A stretch of DNA of 64,000 nt from Bimastos eiseni (taxonomy: Eukaryota > Annelida > Clitellata > Crassiclitellata > Lumbricidae): the NCBI GenBank assembly GCA_959347315.1, contig OY365822.1:10206530-10270529 (forward strand). The letters run 5' to 3'. Shown here piece after piece: positions 1 to 11,000 of the stretch. The first letter of the stretch is position 1. Every line of letters begins with the position of its first letter. The position numbers and the translations under genes were made by a program. A model generated the notes under the pieces. The model was given only the letters and a program-made list of their open reading frames with translations. It ran no database searches and was not told the DNA's origin.

Positions 1-1400
1 TTTTTTACGTTCTTGTATATAATCCAATAACTTTCTCAGCAGTTATCAGGTTCAATTACTATGAAAGTCGTTAAAAATCTGAATCTCTCACTTTTTTCTT
101 AATTCTGAATCTCTCACTTTTTGCTTAACGATTGTTTTCATTTGTGAGAGTACCAGTTTTGTATTTTTTCATGAATCATAATTTATTTGCATTCCAAGAA
201 TGGCTTACTGTTTTTTTAATGATAGTTTACATTCCAAATATAGTATAAATTTTATTTATCACTGAAAACATTTTACATTCTGAAAATGGAATAATGCATT
301 TTAATTTAATGACAACATTCGCATTATGAATTAAGTATATTTATACTGTATATTTGAATTTACATTATGACATGTGGTATCTTGACTATGTGTAATATCA
401 TAAATATAAAAATGCAGTATATTATTATATACTACATTTGAATTGATAGAATGACATTTAGCATTTTGTGAAGAACATTATACATTCCATGATATTTTGC
501 ACTTGAGAATGCTTTCGATACATAGACAACACCTTTTTCTGTTCCAGTTTTAATCACTGTAAATCATTGTTTAACGAAAGATTTGAGTATTTTAAATAAA
601 TGTAAGACTGTTCACAGCAGTCACATCACGTGTAGACAATAAAACATCTATTCCACATCTCCTGGGATGCACAAGTCTAGTACCTCACAGTTAGCATGCT
701 CGACTATCAACTGAGCTTGGGGTTCAAATCTCTGCTAGGGTAGGAATTTCAAGATTTCAGCTTTAAAAGAGCATACTCACCAATCCTGGCAAAGAATGTA
801 AGTGGAATATCAGGTGTAAAGTTGTCAAAAAATGTTTAAATCATAGCCCGACTTCGTGGACATTTTGTTAAAAAAATTAAGGGAATTGCACATTTCTATG
901 GAATGTTGGGCATCACAGAACCGCCTGGGCAGGGCACATATTACGTATGCAGCGATGGGGTTTCAACGTTCGGCCATTTTTTTATGGGGGCGGTGGTAAG
1001 AGGAACCCGAATATATGTACGTACGCAAATATAACTGTCTAATGATGATGTCCATAATACGGAATGTGAAAATAAGAACTGTAAACACCATCACGGACTA
1101 TAAATCAATTTTATGTAGCATTAAAACTGTTTAAAATGCAAGTGGTGTTAGTTCTAATTTCTTCATAACAGTTAACAAATTTAAACTGTTAAATATGATG
1201 CTTAAAAAATAAATAGCCTGTGGTAAAATCAACGTCTTATAGATGTCTTTAGCTATTTGATCTTTGCAGTGGCGTGGTAGAGGTCAAACGCACGTATGCA
1301 TGGGAATTGGGTCCACGAAACGTACGCGGTGCAACAGAGGGAGAAGGGTCCGAAAATCCGATTTTTTACCGGACCGTACGTAATATATGGATGGGCCCTA
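1..1400. other. AT-rich intergenic stretch, no gene seen
   Basis: No open frame of note and no recognisable domain. Around 690-735 there is a short stretch with a tRNA-like B-box (GGTTCAAATCT at about 721-731) that may be a decayed SINE head. The remainder is AT-rich sequence with no structure I can name. Confidence 0.5.
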
Positions 1401-1427
1401 ACTAGATGCGTGTCTACTGAAAATGTT

Positions 1428-1783
1428 CGCGCGGTCGGCTACCCGGGTACCTGACCGCGCGGGTCGATGGGTAGGCCTACCCGGTCGTCATTCAACATTT
1501 TTGACTGCCTTTTTTGACAATGCTCGACTATTATGTGTTTAGCCTGTATGCCGTATAGAGCTCTAAGACGACGTCTAACACCACAAATGCAGAAATTCGA
1601 TCTTATGGGTTTATTCTAAACAGAGCTGCCATCTGGCGAATCAAAATACAACATTTTCACTATACACACATGATGCTAAAAATACACGAATATATTATGA
1701 TTCGCCAGATGGCAGCTCTGTTTAGAAGAAACCCATAAGATCGAATTTCTGCATTCACGCAACAGCCTTGTATGGGCATTATA
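1428..1783. mobile_element. Palindromic hairpin-rich repeat, copy 1
   Basis: Begins with a GC-rich palindrome of about 34 bp (arms CGCGCGGTC / GACCGCGCG around a GTACCCGGGTAC-like core), followed by a second palindrome GGGTAGGCCTACCC. About 150 bp further on is a long inverted repeat: roughly 58-bp arms at about 1,587-1,645 and 1,699-1,757, running from AATGCAGAAATTCGATC on one side to its complement on the other. No coding capacity. A nearly identical direct copy lies 835 bp downstream. I read it as a non-autonomous DNA element or foldback MITE; I could not define a target duplication. Confidence 0.65.
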
Positions 1784-1844
1784 TTTAAAGCTGTCAACGG
1801 GTATCCGGAAGCTGACTACCCCGGGTAATGAAATCGGTTTTCGG

Positions 1845-2096
1845 CAGTGTTGTATGCAAGAATTGAAACTTCAAGACCAAGACGAGACAGTGAGATGGCG
1901 AGACCGAGACAGTGAGATGCCGAGACCGAGACAGTGAGGTGCCGAAACAATAGACTCAAGACAGTACGAGACAGTAAAAGACAAGTGATCCTATAAAAAA
2001 AATGCTCAGACAACAGGCTTCCGAGACCGAGACACTAAAAAAACTGTCTCTAGACGTCTCAAAACCGAGACACTGTCTCGAGACCATAAAACTCTG
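1845..2096. mobile_element. Non-autonomous hAT-like element (GAGAC-rich), short form
   Basis: Starts CAGTGTTGTATGCAAG and ends with the complement of CAGAGTTTTATGGTCTC, so the ends are imperfect inverted repeats. The interior is full of GAGACCGAGACAG-type motifs. The flanks are GTTTTCGG and GTTAACGG, a 6/8 match consistent with an old 8-bp target duplication. It is an internally deleted relative of the 461-bp element at 19,601-20,061, with which it shares both ends and the motif order. No coding capacity. Confidence 0.6.
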
Positions 2097-2262
2097 GTTA
2101 ACGGGTACCCGAAATTCCGTGAAATGCGCGATTTTACCTGAAAATATGCCATAAATATTCTGTTGGTCATTATTGGCTGACTGCCTCGTCAGTGAAATCG
2201 ATTCTCCGGTGCCCAATATTACGTTAACATGCTCAACTTTCTACATTTCCTAACAAAATATC

Positions 2263-2621
2263 CGCGCGGTCGGGTACCCGGGTACCTGACCGCGCGGGTC
2301 GATGGGTAGGCCTACCCGGTCGTCATTTCAACATTTTTGACTGCCTTTTTTGACAATGCTCGACTATTATGAGTTTAGCCTGTATGCCGTATAGAGCTCT
2401 AAGACGACGTCTAACACCACAAATGCAGAAATTCGATCTTATGGGTTTATTCTAAACAGAGCTGCCATCTGGCGAATCAAAATACAACATTTTCACTATA
2501 CACACATCATGATGCTAAAAATACACGAATTCATTATGATTCGCCAGATGGCAGCTCTGTTTAGAAGAAACCCATAAGATCGAATTTCTGCATTCACGCA
2601 ACAGCCTTGTATTGGCATTAT
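2263..2621. mobile_element. Palindromic hairpin-rich repeat, copy 2
   Basis: Nearly identical to the repeat at 1,428-1,783, in the same orientation. The GC palindrome is closer to perfect here (one mismatch over about 34 bp), and the long inverted arms are at about 2,424-2,481 and 2,538-2,595. The 2.7-kb hAT element is inserted 15 bp beyond its right end. Single-arm fragments of the family occur at about 5,372-5,436, 6,455-6,530 and, more diverged, 63,168-63,232. Confidence 0.65.
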
Positions 2622-2991
2622 AATATGTCCTAAGAGCAGTGCTTTTTTTCTGACGGAACGCGCCGGAACGCGCCGGAACGGCGTTCCGGCACCTTTTTTT
2701 CGTTATGATTTAAAATATAATTGCAAAAGTTACATTTTTTGTGTTTTTTGTCGTATTATAAAAGATATGCAAATATATCAATTACAAATGGCGCCCAGTA
2801 AACTTCCGCTGGCCGAACTACCTAATGTATGCCTATGCCAGCGAACTATGTGCTTCCTCTGTGGTATTATATAAAACGCGCTCATAGTAAATATGACGTC
2901 ATTATGTATAATCGTTTCCTGTTATCGGCGTTGTAAATTCAGTTGTACATTAATTAAAATATCAATTGAACAAATTAACCCAAATTTGAAA

Positions 2992-5192
2992 ATGAAAAAA
3001 ATCACCAGCTTCTTCTCGGCTGGCTCTCCGGTTAAGAAAAAAATCAGATCAAGTACAGAAGAAACAGAAGAAATGGAAATTACGACGTCGGATGTACCTT
3101 CTGCAGACGATTACACCAATGACGACTGGCCAAGTTGCTGGACATAAGAGCAAAAAACAGATTTTTGTGCCAAAAACGAGTGGCTCTGCTTTCAAGAAAA
3201 GAAGCTTGGCTGTACTACCTGCCGAAAAGTGGGAACACTTGGCGTAGAAGTCAAGATGGGAATGAAAATATCTAAAGAATGGACGAATAATGAAATATCT
3301 TATTATGGCGAAGATAGAAAGCAACAGTTGAGGTCGCTCCGAAAGAAAATTTTTGATCACAAAGAACCTGCTGGACATCAAGCTGCATTAAAGATGGTTG
3401 CAGAAGCTGAAAAGGAGACTCTTGAGAACATTATTTAAAAGTCTTTAACCCTTTTCCTGTGATGAACGTACATATACGTTCTAAATCAAGCTATTTCCAT
3501 ATAAATTCCACAGGAAAGGGGTTAACGCGTGAGAAAATTGTAACAGCAAACATTTTTCGAACTGCATATAAAGTTGCAAGAGGAAATCAATCCTTTAATA
3601 ACTTTGAAATGGAAATTGATCTACAAGAAATGAACGGAGTTGAAATGGGTCGCATTCTTCATTCTACAAATGCATGCATTAATATTGTCGATCATATAGG
3701 TAACGAAATGAGGAAAAAGATGATTGCAGAAGTCGTGAAATCAAAGAGTAAGATTTCAGTAATGATTAATGAGTCAACCACTATAAGCCAAAAATCGACA
3801 CTGATAGTGTACATTCGAAGCCGTGTAGAAGGCAGTGGAATGAATTCACCAATCAATTTATTTTTGGATTTAGTGGAACTTGAAAGCGTTACGGCTAAAG
3901 GAGTATTTGATGCTTTACTCGAATGTCTTCATTCTTATGGGATGACAGAAGAATACATGAAGAATTAGTTTCTTTAGCATGTGATGGCGCAGCAGTGATG
4001 TTAGGATGCAAAAGTGGCGCTAAGAAATTACTCACTGAAAAATTTCCTTCTGTTATAGTTTGGCATTGTGCTAATCATAGACTGTAATTATCAGTAGGCG
4101 ATACTGTTAAGGAGATTTCAGGAATCAATAGATTTAAATCATTTCTTGATAAACTTTACGTCGTGTATCATGCTTCCCCAAAAAATAGCAGAGAGTTACA
4201 TTCATGTGCGGAATCACTTGATGTTGAGCTGCTGAAAATTGGTCGAATTTTAAATACACGATGGATGTCATCTAGTTTCCGTTCAGTTTTTGCAGTATGG
4301 GAAAATTATGAAGCGCTGGTGAAGCATTTTGAAGAAGCGATGGTTGATCCTACAAGGGACAAAAATGATAAATGCACTTATAAAGGTTTAAAAACGAAAA
4401 TTACATCTACAGAGTTTTTAATGGATCTAGGATTGATGGGTGATGCTCTCCAAGAATTATCGGAGTTGAGTTTGGACCTCCAAGAGCGCAACATGGATCT
4501 GTACAAGGCAAATAAAAAAATAAAAGCACTTGTACAAGTATTCGAAGAAAGAAGACAAAATGTTGGTCCCTATTACAAATGTGCTTCAGCTGCTGCACAG
4601 AATCTCCGCTTTAATGGAGTTTTACTTCACAAGAAAGATTGCAAAAATGATCCTGCTATTGATCCGAATGCCTTTTATATAAAACTAAAAGAGTCAATTG
4701 AGAAAAGGTTGCTTCATGACGAAGACGTGGAATTAGCTCAGTGGGCTCGCATCTTAGACCAAAAACATTGGCCAGAAAACATTAACGCTCAGATGACATT
4801 TGGAGAAACTGAAATAAGAAACTTGTCAATAAGACTACAATTAAATGAAAGAGAAATGATTCGTGGATTCCGTGAATACCTTGTAGAAAAAACATGTCCT
4901 GAAAAACCACGCTCTACATACTATCCCCATTTCTTCAAGTGAATGCGAACGAGGATTTTCACAGATGAATCTGGTCATCACTCCAACAAGAGCTTCATTG
5001 ATGACCAAAACAGTTTCATCGCTGTTATTCATCAGATTAGCGGGACCACCACTCACACGCTTCGATCCTTCAAAGTATGTTGATTTGTGGTTACTTCGCG
5101 GAAGACATTCAGCTGTAGACACTAATAGCAAGGAAAGGAGTCGAGATGATTTGTCTGACGAAAATTGGAAAAAACTCTGGGATTTGTTATAA
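2992..5192 (+). pseudogene. hAT transposase pseudogene (KIAA1586/ZNF862-like)
   Basis: Pieces of one transposase read in order along the plus strand. The N-terminus starts at the ATG at 2,992 (MKKITSFFS...). A central part contains LHSTNACINIVDHI and a catalytic-region piece (HCANHR, ILNTRWMSSSFRSV). The C-terminal dimerisation segment contains SSECERGFSQMNLVITPTRA, ending at 5,192. Breaks seen: in-frame TAA at 3,145-3,147 and 3,436-3,438; a 77-bp insertion (MITE plus TTAA) at 3,449-3,525; a frameshift near 3,955-3,965; TAA at 4,085-4,087; and another frameshift near 4,920. The motif set matches hAT-type transposases domesticated in vertebrates as KIAA1586-like and ZNF862-like proteins. It cannot be translated as one protein now. 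Confidence 0.85.
3449..3521. mobile_element. 73-bp TTAA-flanked MITE nested in the hAT element
   Basis: Inverted ends CCCTTTTCCTGTG (3,449-3,461) and CACAGGAAAGGGG (3,509-3,521), 12/13 complementary, flanked on both sides by TTAA (3,445-3,448 and 3,522-3,525). TTAA duplication with CCC-type ends is the piggyBac pattern. The transposase frame before the insertion and the frame after it become the same frame once the 73 bp and one TTAA are discounted, so the boundaries are supported independently. Confidence 0.75.
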
Positions 5193-5371
5193 AAGTGAGT
5201 TTATAGTTTGTGTCCTATAAAATTTATTTTATAATTTGGTAGCTAATTTCTGCGTCATTTTTTGACATATATATGATATAAAGACAAATACAGATGAATT
5301 CCGACACCTTTTTTTCTACAAAAAAGCACTGCCTAAGAGGATGCGTGTAGACTGAAAATGTTTCATTTTGA

Positions 5372-5436
5372 TTCGCCAGATGACAGCTCTGATTAGAAGA
5401 AACCCATAAAGATAGAAATTCTGCATTCGTGTTAGA
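5372..5436. repeat. Solo arm of the palindromic repeat
   Basis: Matches one arm of the 1,428/2,263 family (GATTCGCCAGATGACAGCTC onward) immediately outside the right target duplication of the hAT element. Its left flank (GATGCGTGT-GACTGAAAATGTT) resembles the left flank of copy 1 near 1,404-1,427. Confidence 0.6.
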
Positions 5437-5439
5437 CGT

Positions 5440-6450
5440 CGTCGTAAAGCTATATAATTATGGCTAAACACGTACAGTTAAGCCTTGAGCGCTGCGCATC
5501 GACAACACGTAGCATGGCACTATATAATTATTTTTTAAATATTAATCAGCGAAACTGAATGTGACCATATCATACAGACACCTCCTAACGTAAACTGTAC
5601 ATTTATGCGGCGCCATAATTATAAACGTCTCCGATAAAATCCCAGTTTCACATAATCCTTGCATAAGCCTAGCGCTAAAAGCCCTGCAGTCTTAAGCGTT
5701 AATTCATTACGAATATCTGAGCTAAGGTTCAAGGTGGGCCTAGTCCTACAGTGGAGAACTGTGTAGGATCCGTGGAGGACTCTCTCCTACAGAACATTAT
5801 AAGTCATATCTATAAAATAAAGACAAAATCGTGTATGTGTGTGTGTCCGGCTATGCATTTGTACAGTTTCAGAGCTATTGGCTCGAAACCTTCGCCGTTG
5901 GCTATGGGAACACCTGGGACACACAGTATAGGGTTGGTGAAAACCGTGGCCGCCCTCTTCCTGGTCTCCAGGTCCAAAACCCTGTATCAGGACCCCAAGA
6001 AAAGCTTCCTTCTCAGTCGCCAGGAGCGCGTCGACGAAAAACACCTACTGCACGTGATATCTGTCTGCCACACCTCTTCTTCATGTGCACCGTCATGAGT
6101 AAATGGACGGTTTGGGAGATATCGTACAGGTAGCAGGTATACAGTCGTGTATGTATTTGCAGTTTTAGAGCTATTGACTCGAAACCTTCACTGTTGACTC
6201 GGCGAGCACCTTGGATATCCAGTAGACGGTTGGTGAACCCGCGGCCAGTCTTCCTGCTCTCCAGGGCCAAAAATATGTCTCAACCTGTGCAACGTGGGTT
6301 CCCCGGCTAGTTTAAAATAAACGCCTGTAAACGTTTGCATTTATATTGATGTAGTGCTTGCTTTTGTTTAAATAAATACAAATCGATTAGAAATGAATTA
6401 AATATAACCAGTTAGCTGTTCTAACAAGAAGCGGGTCTATTGAATTTTTA
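5440..6450. repeat. Imperfect tandem duplication of about 300 bp, no gene
   Basis: Two related segments at about 5,850-5,990 and 6,150-6,290 share AGAGCTATTG-CTCGAAACCTTC and a following GGTTGGTGAA block. On the minus strand both have a short open stretch with GFE-x-IALKL, but neither extends into a gene-sized frame and I recognise no domain. A CA/TG-rich run lies near 5,830-5,850. Treated as duplicated non-coding sequence. Confidence 0.45.
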
Positions 6451-6454
6451 AATT

Positions 6455-6530
6455 TGATTCGCCAGATGACAGCTCTGTTTAGAAGAAACCCATAAGATCG
6501 AATTTCAGCATTCACGCAACGCCTTGTATT
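6455..6530. repeat. Solo arm of the palindromic repeat
   Basis: Second isolated arm (GATTCGCCAGATGACAGCTC, then AGAAGAAACCCATAAGATCG), followed by the same CACGCAACGCCTTGTATTGG tail as copies 1 and 2. Confidence 0.6.
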
Positions 6531-6539
6531 GGCATTATA

Positions 6540-8054
6540 ATATTTTGTACTAAATGGAGTTACTAACACTGCATGACCATGAGGGCCTCTCATGATTTGG
6601 CTTGGACCGGCACTTCTTATTTACTACAATTTTCAAACAGAGGTGCTCAGAGGCACAGATCACCTTAAAGGAAACAGAACCAGATAGATAACCCTTAAGG
6701 AGGTTTTCCAAACGTTTTATTGTTGCTCAATTGCACCAAGAGCCTTGTATGACTAAACAGCTGTATAATTTCTAAAGACCACCAACTGGTTACTGCACAC
6801 TATGCAAGTCACACGATCTAATGAAACATTACGAAAATGTCCACAAATTTAATAATAGAGCTAGTGATCCCTGTTGGAATTTGATATTGGGTTGTCAGTA
6901 TAAACCCTGACAATGTTACGAAACGAATGTGTCAAATGAACACGTCTGTAGGAGTCTATACATTCCGTTGAGATAGAACGTGAAGCAGTTCATTACAATA
7001 AACTTTACACAAGAAACAGTTCATTAAGATAAACTTTACAAACTACAAAATGGAAATGTAATATGAGAACTAAGTCCAGGACAACCTTTCCTTACTGGTT
7101 AAACTGCTCGCACAACGACGACCCAGCATTTAAAAATGACACACTGAGATTTGAACCCCAGACCCGAAATAGATGCTGAGGCATTACCACTACCTGAAAT
7201 ATGTGCAGCAAAAAACCTCAAACTCTTAGTGTAGCCAACCAACCACTCTCTCTCTTTCCCAGGCTCTGTCTTGCCCCTGAAAATAACAGAAACAGCTGCA
7301 GCACAAAATTTTATATCTACAACGTTTAAAAATTGAAACGTGAACAGAAGACGGAAAACAATGCAATCCAAGACTAAACACTAAAACAATACCAATAAAT
7401 ACACATATGTCTTCTATATATATGTATACAAAACATAAGATGAACGAGGAATACACCACTAACGAAATGTAATTTACTTGGACGATTATATAACATCACT
7501 AAGGAAACATATTGGCTGCAGAAACATTTGCTCAGACATTCAAACAACTTCAGGTTAGCGTACATGTATCTGTGTTCTAGAACATGTAATTTAGGTCAAA
7601 TACATTTATTTAAGTCTCTTAAAAGCACGCAGTATATCATACAGTATAAGTTAGACATGCACCTGCCATACGCAGGCTACAATGTTATACTGTATATACA
7701 ATACTATCCATGTTTTATGTATACATGTATGCAGTACATACAGGTATATGTGTACGAGTGTGGTAAAGAACAGTTGCATTTTCAGGCCATTAGACTCCAT
7801 CAGACTTTGGATTCTTCCAAATAAGAAAACTTCATCCACAAATGTCGACAGTCTCCGTTTGGCCAGAAAAACATACAAAGAATTAAACAAACCGTGAACA
7901 AGCCACATCATCATCGCTGTAGTCGTCGTCTCGCACTGTTATCGTGGTTGGAGTAGTCGTCGTTGCCTTTGGGCACTCAACTACCACCACACAGGTTACG
8001 TCTTAAGCAGCGGTGGTAGCAACTCTTCGACACAAGGTGGCCACAGCAGGGCGA
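6540..8054 (-). other. 3' flank and probable 3' UTR of the HMG gene
   Basis: Non-coding sequence downstream of the HMG-box stop codon. Open frames here are short, low in complexity and without family resemblance. A 55-bp palindromic MITE lies at 7,640-7,694. I cannot place the polyadenylation site with confidence. Confidence 0.4.
7640..7694. mobile_element. 55-bp palindromic MITE-like element, copy 1
   Basis: Begins TACAGTATAAGTTAGACATG and ends TTATACTGTA, giving TACAGTATAA inverted ends. An equal-length copy lies at 8,421-8,475 on the other side of the HMG terminal exon. Confidence 0.55.
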
Positions 8055-11000
8055 TCACTCGTAAACAACATCATCGTAATCGCCATCGTCGTCGTTGTCA
8101 ACACCGTCGTCGTCGTCATCACCAGAGTTGTCTTCATAGTCCTGTTGTTGTTGTTGTTGCTGTTGTTGGCGTTGTTTCTGGTCCTGTTGCACTGAAAGAA
8201 CTTGTTGCTGCACCTGCAACGGCGGCGGATATTGAGACGTAGACGAGTTGGAAGTCGGTTTCGGTTTCGTTTCAACCGGCACAGGGTCAAGACGAGGTCT
8301 TTTGGCCCCACCCGCCTGTAATATCAAACCTCAGATTGCCAGAGACATAAGCAGCGATCAAATTATTGAAGATTGATTTAAAGCCTTTGCCAATATCTAC
8401 AGAGAGCATACAGTATATCATACAGTATAAGTTAGACATGCGCCCGCCATACATAGGCTCCAACGTTATACTGTAACGTGGTTCTGTTATGTACGATCAT
8501 TTGATCTTGGTTCCAACATATATCAGGCAATTTCTCTATTTCAACTGCAAGGGGAATGCAAGGACCTCCAATATAAAGCCATTTTAAAAAGCTTTATCCA
8601 TATGACTCAAGCCAAAGAAGCATTGCAAAACATAAAAGATTCCTTTATAAATATAAACCCCATAAAAGTATAAATATAATCATGACCCATATGCACAAAA
8701 CCAGTCGTAAATCAGGTGTTACAACTTATGACTGGTGTTGTGCAAGTGGATCACATTTATGCATTACATGATGTCAAAGTCTATACGAACACATAGTCCA
8801 AGTAACGTTTAGAGAGCTCGAGACCTTGTACAGATATACACACAGATGTAAACCAAAGGAAACACATTTTAAACCAATGCAAAACCATTTAATCCAGTGA
8901 AAGCCCATTTAATCCAATGAAAATCCATTTAATCCAGCAAAAACCCCTTTAATCCAGTGAAAACCCATTTAATCCAGTGAAAACCCATTTAATCCAGTGA
9001 AAACCCATTTAAGCCAGTGAAAACCAATTTAAACCAATGAAAACCTTTTTAAACCAATGGAAACCCACTTAAACCACTAAAAAACCTTTTGCAACTGGCA
9101 AACAGTGATGTAGTTAGAACACAAGGCCAAATCGCAACCACACACGACTGCCAAAGATTCAAGCACTGTATTCTGATATGACATAGCAATATGCAGCACT
9201 CAAATCGCTGCTATTTCTTTCATAGGAAAAAACTATCCAGACAGTTCTCACCAGATTGTACTCCTTCATGGCCTGTTCATACTTCCTCCTCTCCTCCTCT
9301 GCTCGCTGTTCGTATGGAGCCTTAGCTCCCATGGTCAACTTTCTCCACTCCTCACCAGCTGCAAAAAAACATTAACTGATTCAGATTTTTTAGTCAATTT
9401 TGGAATAAACAGTTTGCCATACCCCAAGTTAGGATCTACAGACCGCCATTAAGTGTGCCCAAGGAACATGCATGGAAACATGTATAGGCGATTTGGAAAA
9501 TATGAGATTTCTATCAAAACCTCGGTGATGCGGGGAAAGTGGTGTCACAGCAGCCAATTGAAGTATTTAGGATTAAGAACTGATAAATTCTAGCATCAGT
9601 ATCTTAGTTGAGGTTAGATGTTTTAGTAGATGATCATTTAGAATCTATATTGACAATATGTTTCTAGCTGCAGGTCAGGTATAATGTTCATACTTAAGTC
9701 AATCAGTTAGCATGGTAAAAATTCAGGTACAAACAAGGATATGTGTTGTAAGTGGCAGAAAAAAAAAAAGTTGGGCCCTGTAACCAGCCACGCTTTGAGA
9801 AGTCGCTTACAAATACCTGCACGAAGGATGTCTTTATTTTCTATGAATTTGTCCTTCATGCGAGCACGGAAGTCAGCCAACCAGAGGAAGTAAGCCGACT
9901 GTGCCCTCTTCGGTCGGTTGGCATCTTTACCCGTATACACTTGCATCTGTTAACAGAACGTAAAGTAAGCAGGAATTGATGATACTTCTTAGTCAAACTC
10001 TAAACAGACCTGTATCATGTGCAAAAATCTTCATTGTTTCAGTGCCACCGAGTCACTCCATGGGAAATGTCCCAATCTTATCAAGTGATGTAATCCAACA
10101 TTTATATATAGCGCCTCCTCAAGATATCTACTCAAAGGCACTCATATTTTTATCATAGTTAACAATTTATTGGTAGCAATTAAATCGAACGCATGATGGT
10201 ACTGCTTCGTGGCTAAACCTAAATACCTATCCCAAATAATCTAAAACTGAAGGGAGGGAAGCAAAAAGACATGACTATCATACAGTGTTGTATCTGTAAA
10301 AGCATATAGCACCACTCACAGTGCTATAACAATCAGTGTGACAGACCCTTGTAAAATAAGACTTTCATTGACAAGCAAAAGGATGCATGGAGGCCCCCAG
10401 CTTGAAACAACGAGTGAGTTACGGGAGGAAGTTGGTTCCATAGAGTGTAGTCAATAAAAGCAAGAGATTTGGTCATGGGAGTCCTTGCCCACTGGACAAA
10501 GAGTTCAAGTCGGTCAAGCGAGCGCAGGGGTCGAGTTGAGGGGGGCTGAGGTCGAGTTAAGGGGCTGAGGTCGGCCAGAGGATGAGACCACAGAAGAATT
10601 TAAGGGCTATGTCAGAAGAGGGTTGGTAGATGATCCCAAGGTCTTTAAGTTGAATATGAGCCAAGAGTGGCACGATACATCTACAATGTAGGTCATCAAA
10701 CGTATAAGAAGAAATATGCAAGGAGTGAAGAAGGCAAGCTATCTCTATCAGTCCAGCAGCAGCAGCAGCATTCAACACAGATTGTAGATGAGTAAGACTG
10801 CAAGAACTTTATAGGATAGAGACATGATGCTCACAACATATTTCAGTGCTGCAGAAAATTTTATTTGTTGCCATGTCTTGTTGTCAGTTGAAATTGAGTA
10901 TTGACAACTGACTAGATTTGGCAGCTTCAAACTCCTTAATAATCATCTACTTCTCTGATGTAATGTAATGTGATGTCAAACATGTGCACAGAGCCTCTCA

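Larger units (their letters stand above)
2637..5331 (+). mobile_element. hAT DNA transposon, complete ends, decayed transposase
   Basis: A 2,695-bp element bounded by the inverted repeat CAGTGCTTTTTT (2,637-2,648; complement at 5,320-5,331) and by an exact 8-bp duplication CCTAAGAG (2,629-2,636 and 5,332-5,339). An 8-bp duplication with a CAG-initial terminus is the hallmark of the hAT superfamily. The subterminal region holds short CGGAACG direct repeats. The interior encodes a broken transposase (2,992-5,192). The intact target duplication and near-complete coding region suggest a moderately recent insertion. Confidence 0.92.

Noticed and set aside
5787..6270. Possible small gene with a duplicated GFE-x-IALKL motif on the minus strand
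   Set aside because: No start or splice structure extends it, the two copies are imperfect DNA repeats, and no known domain is seen.
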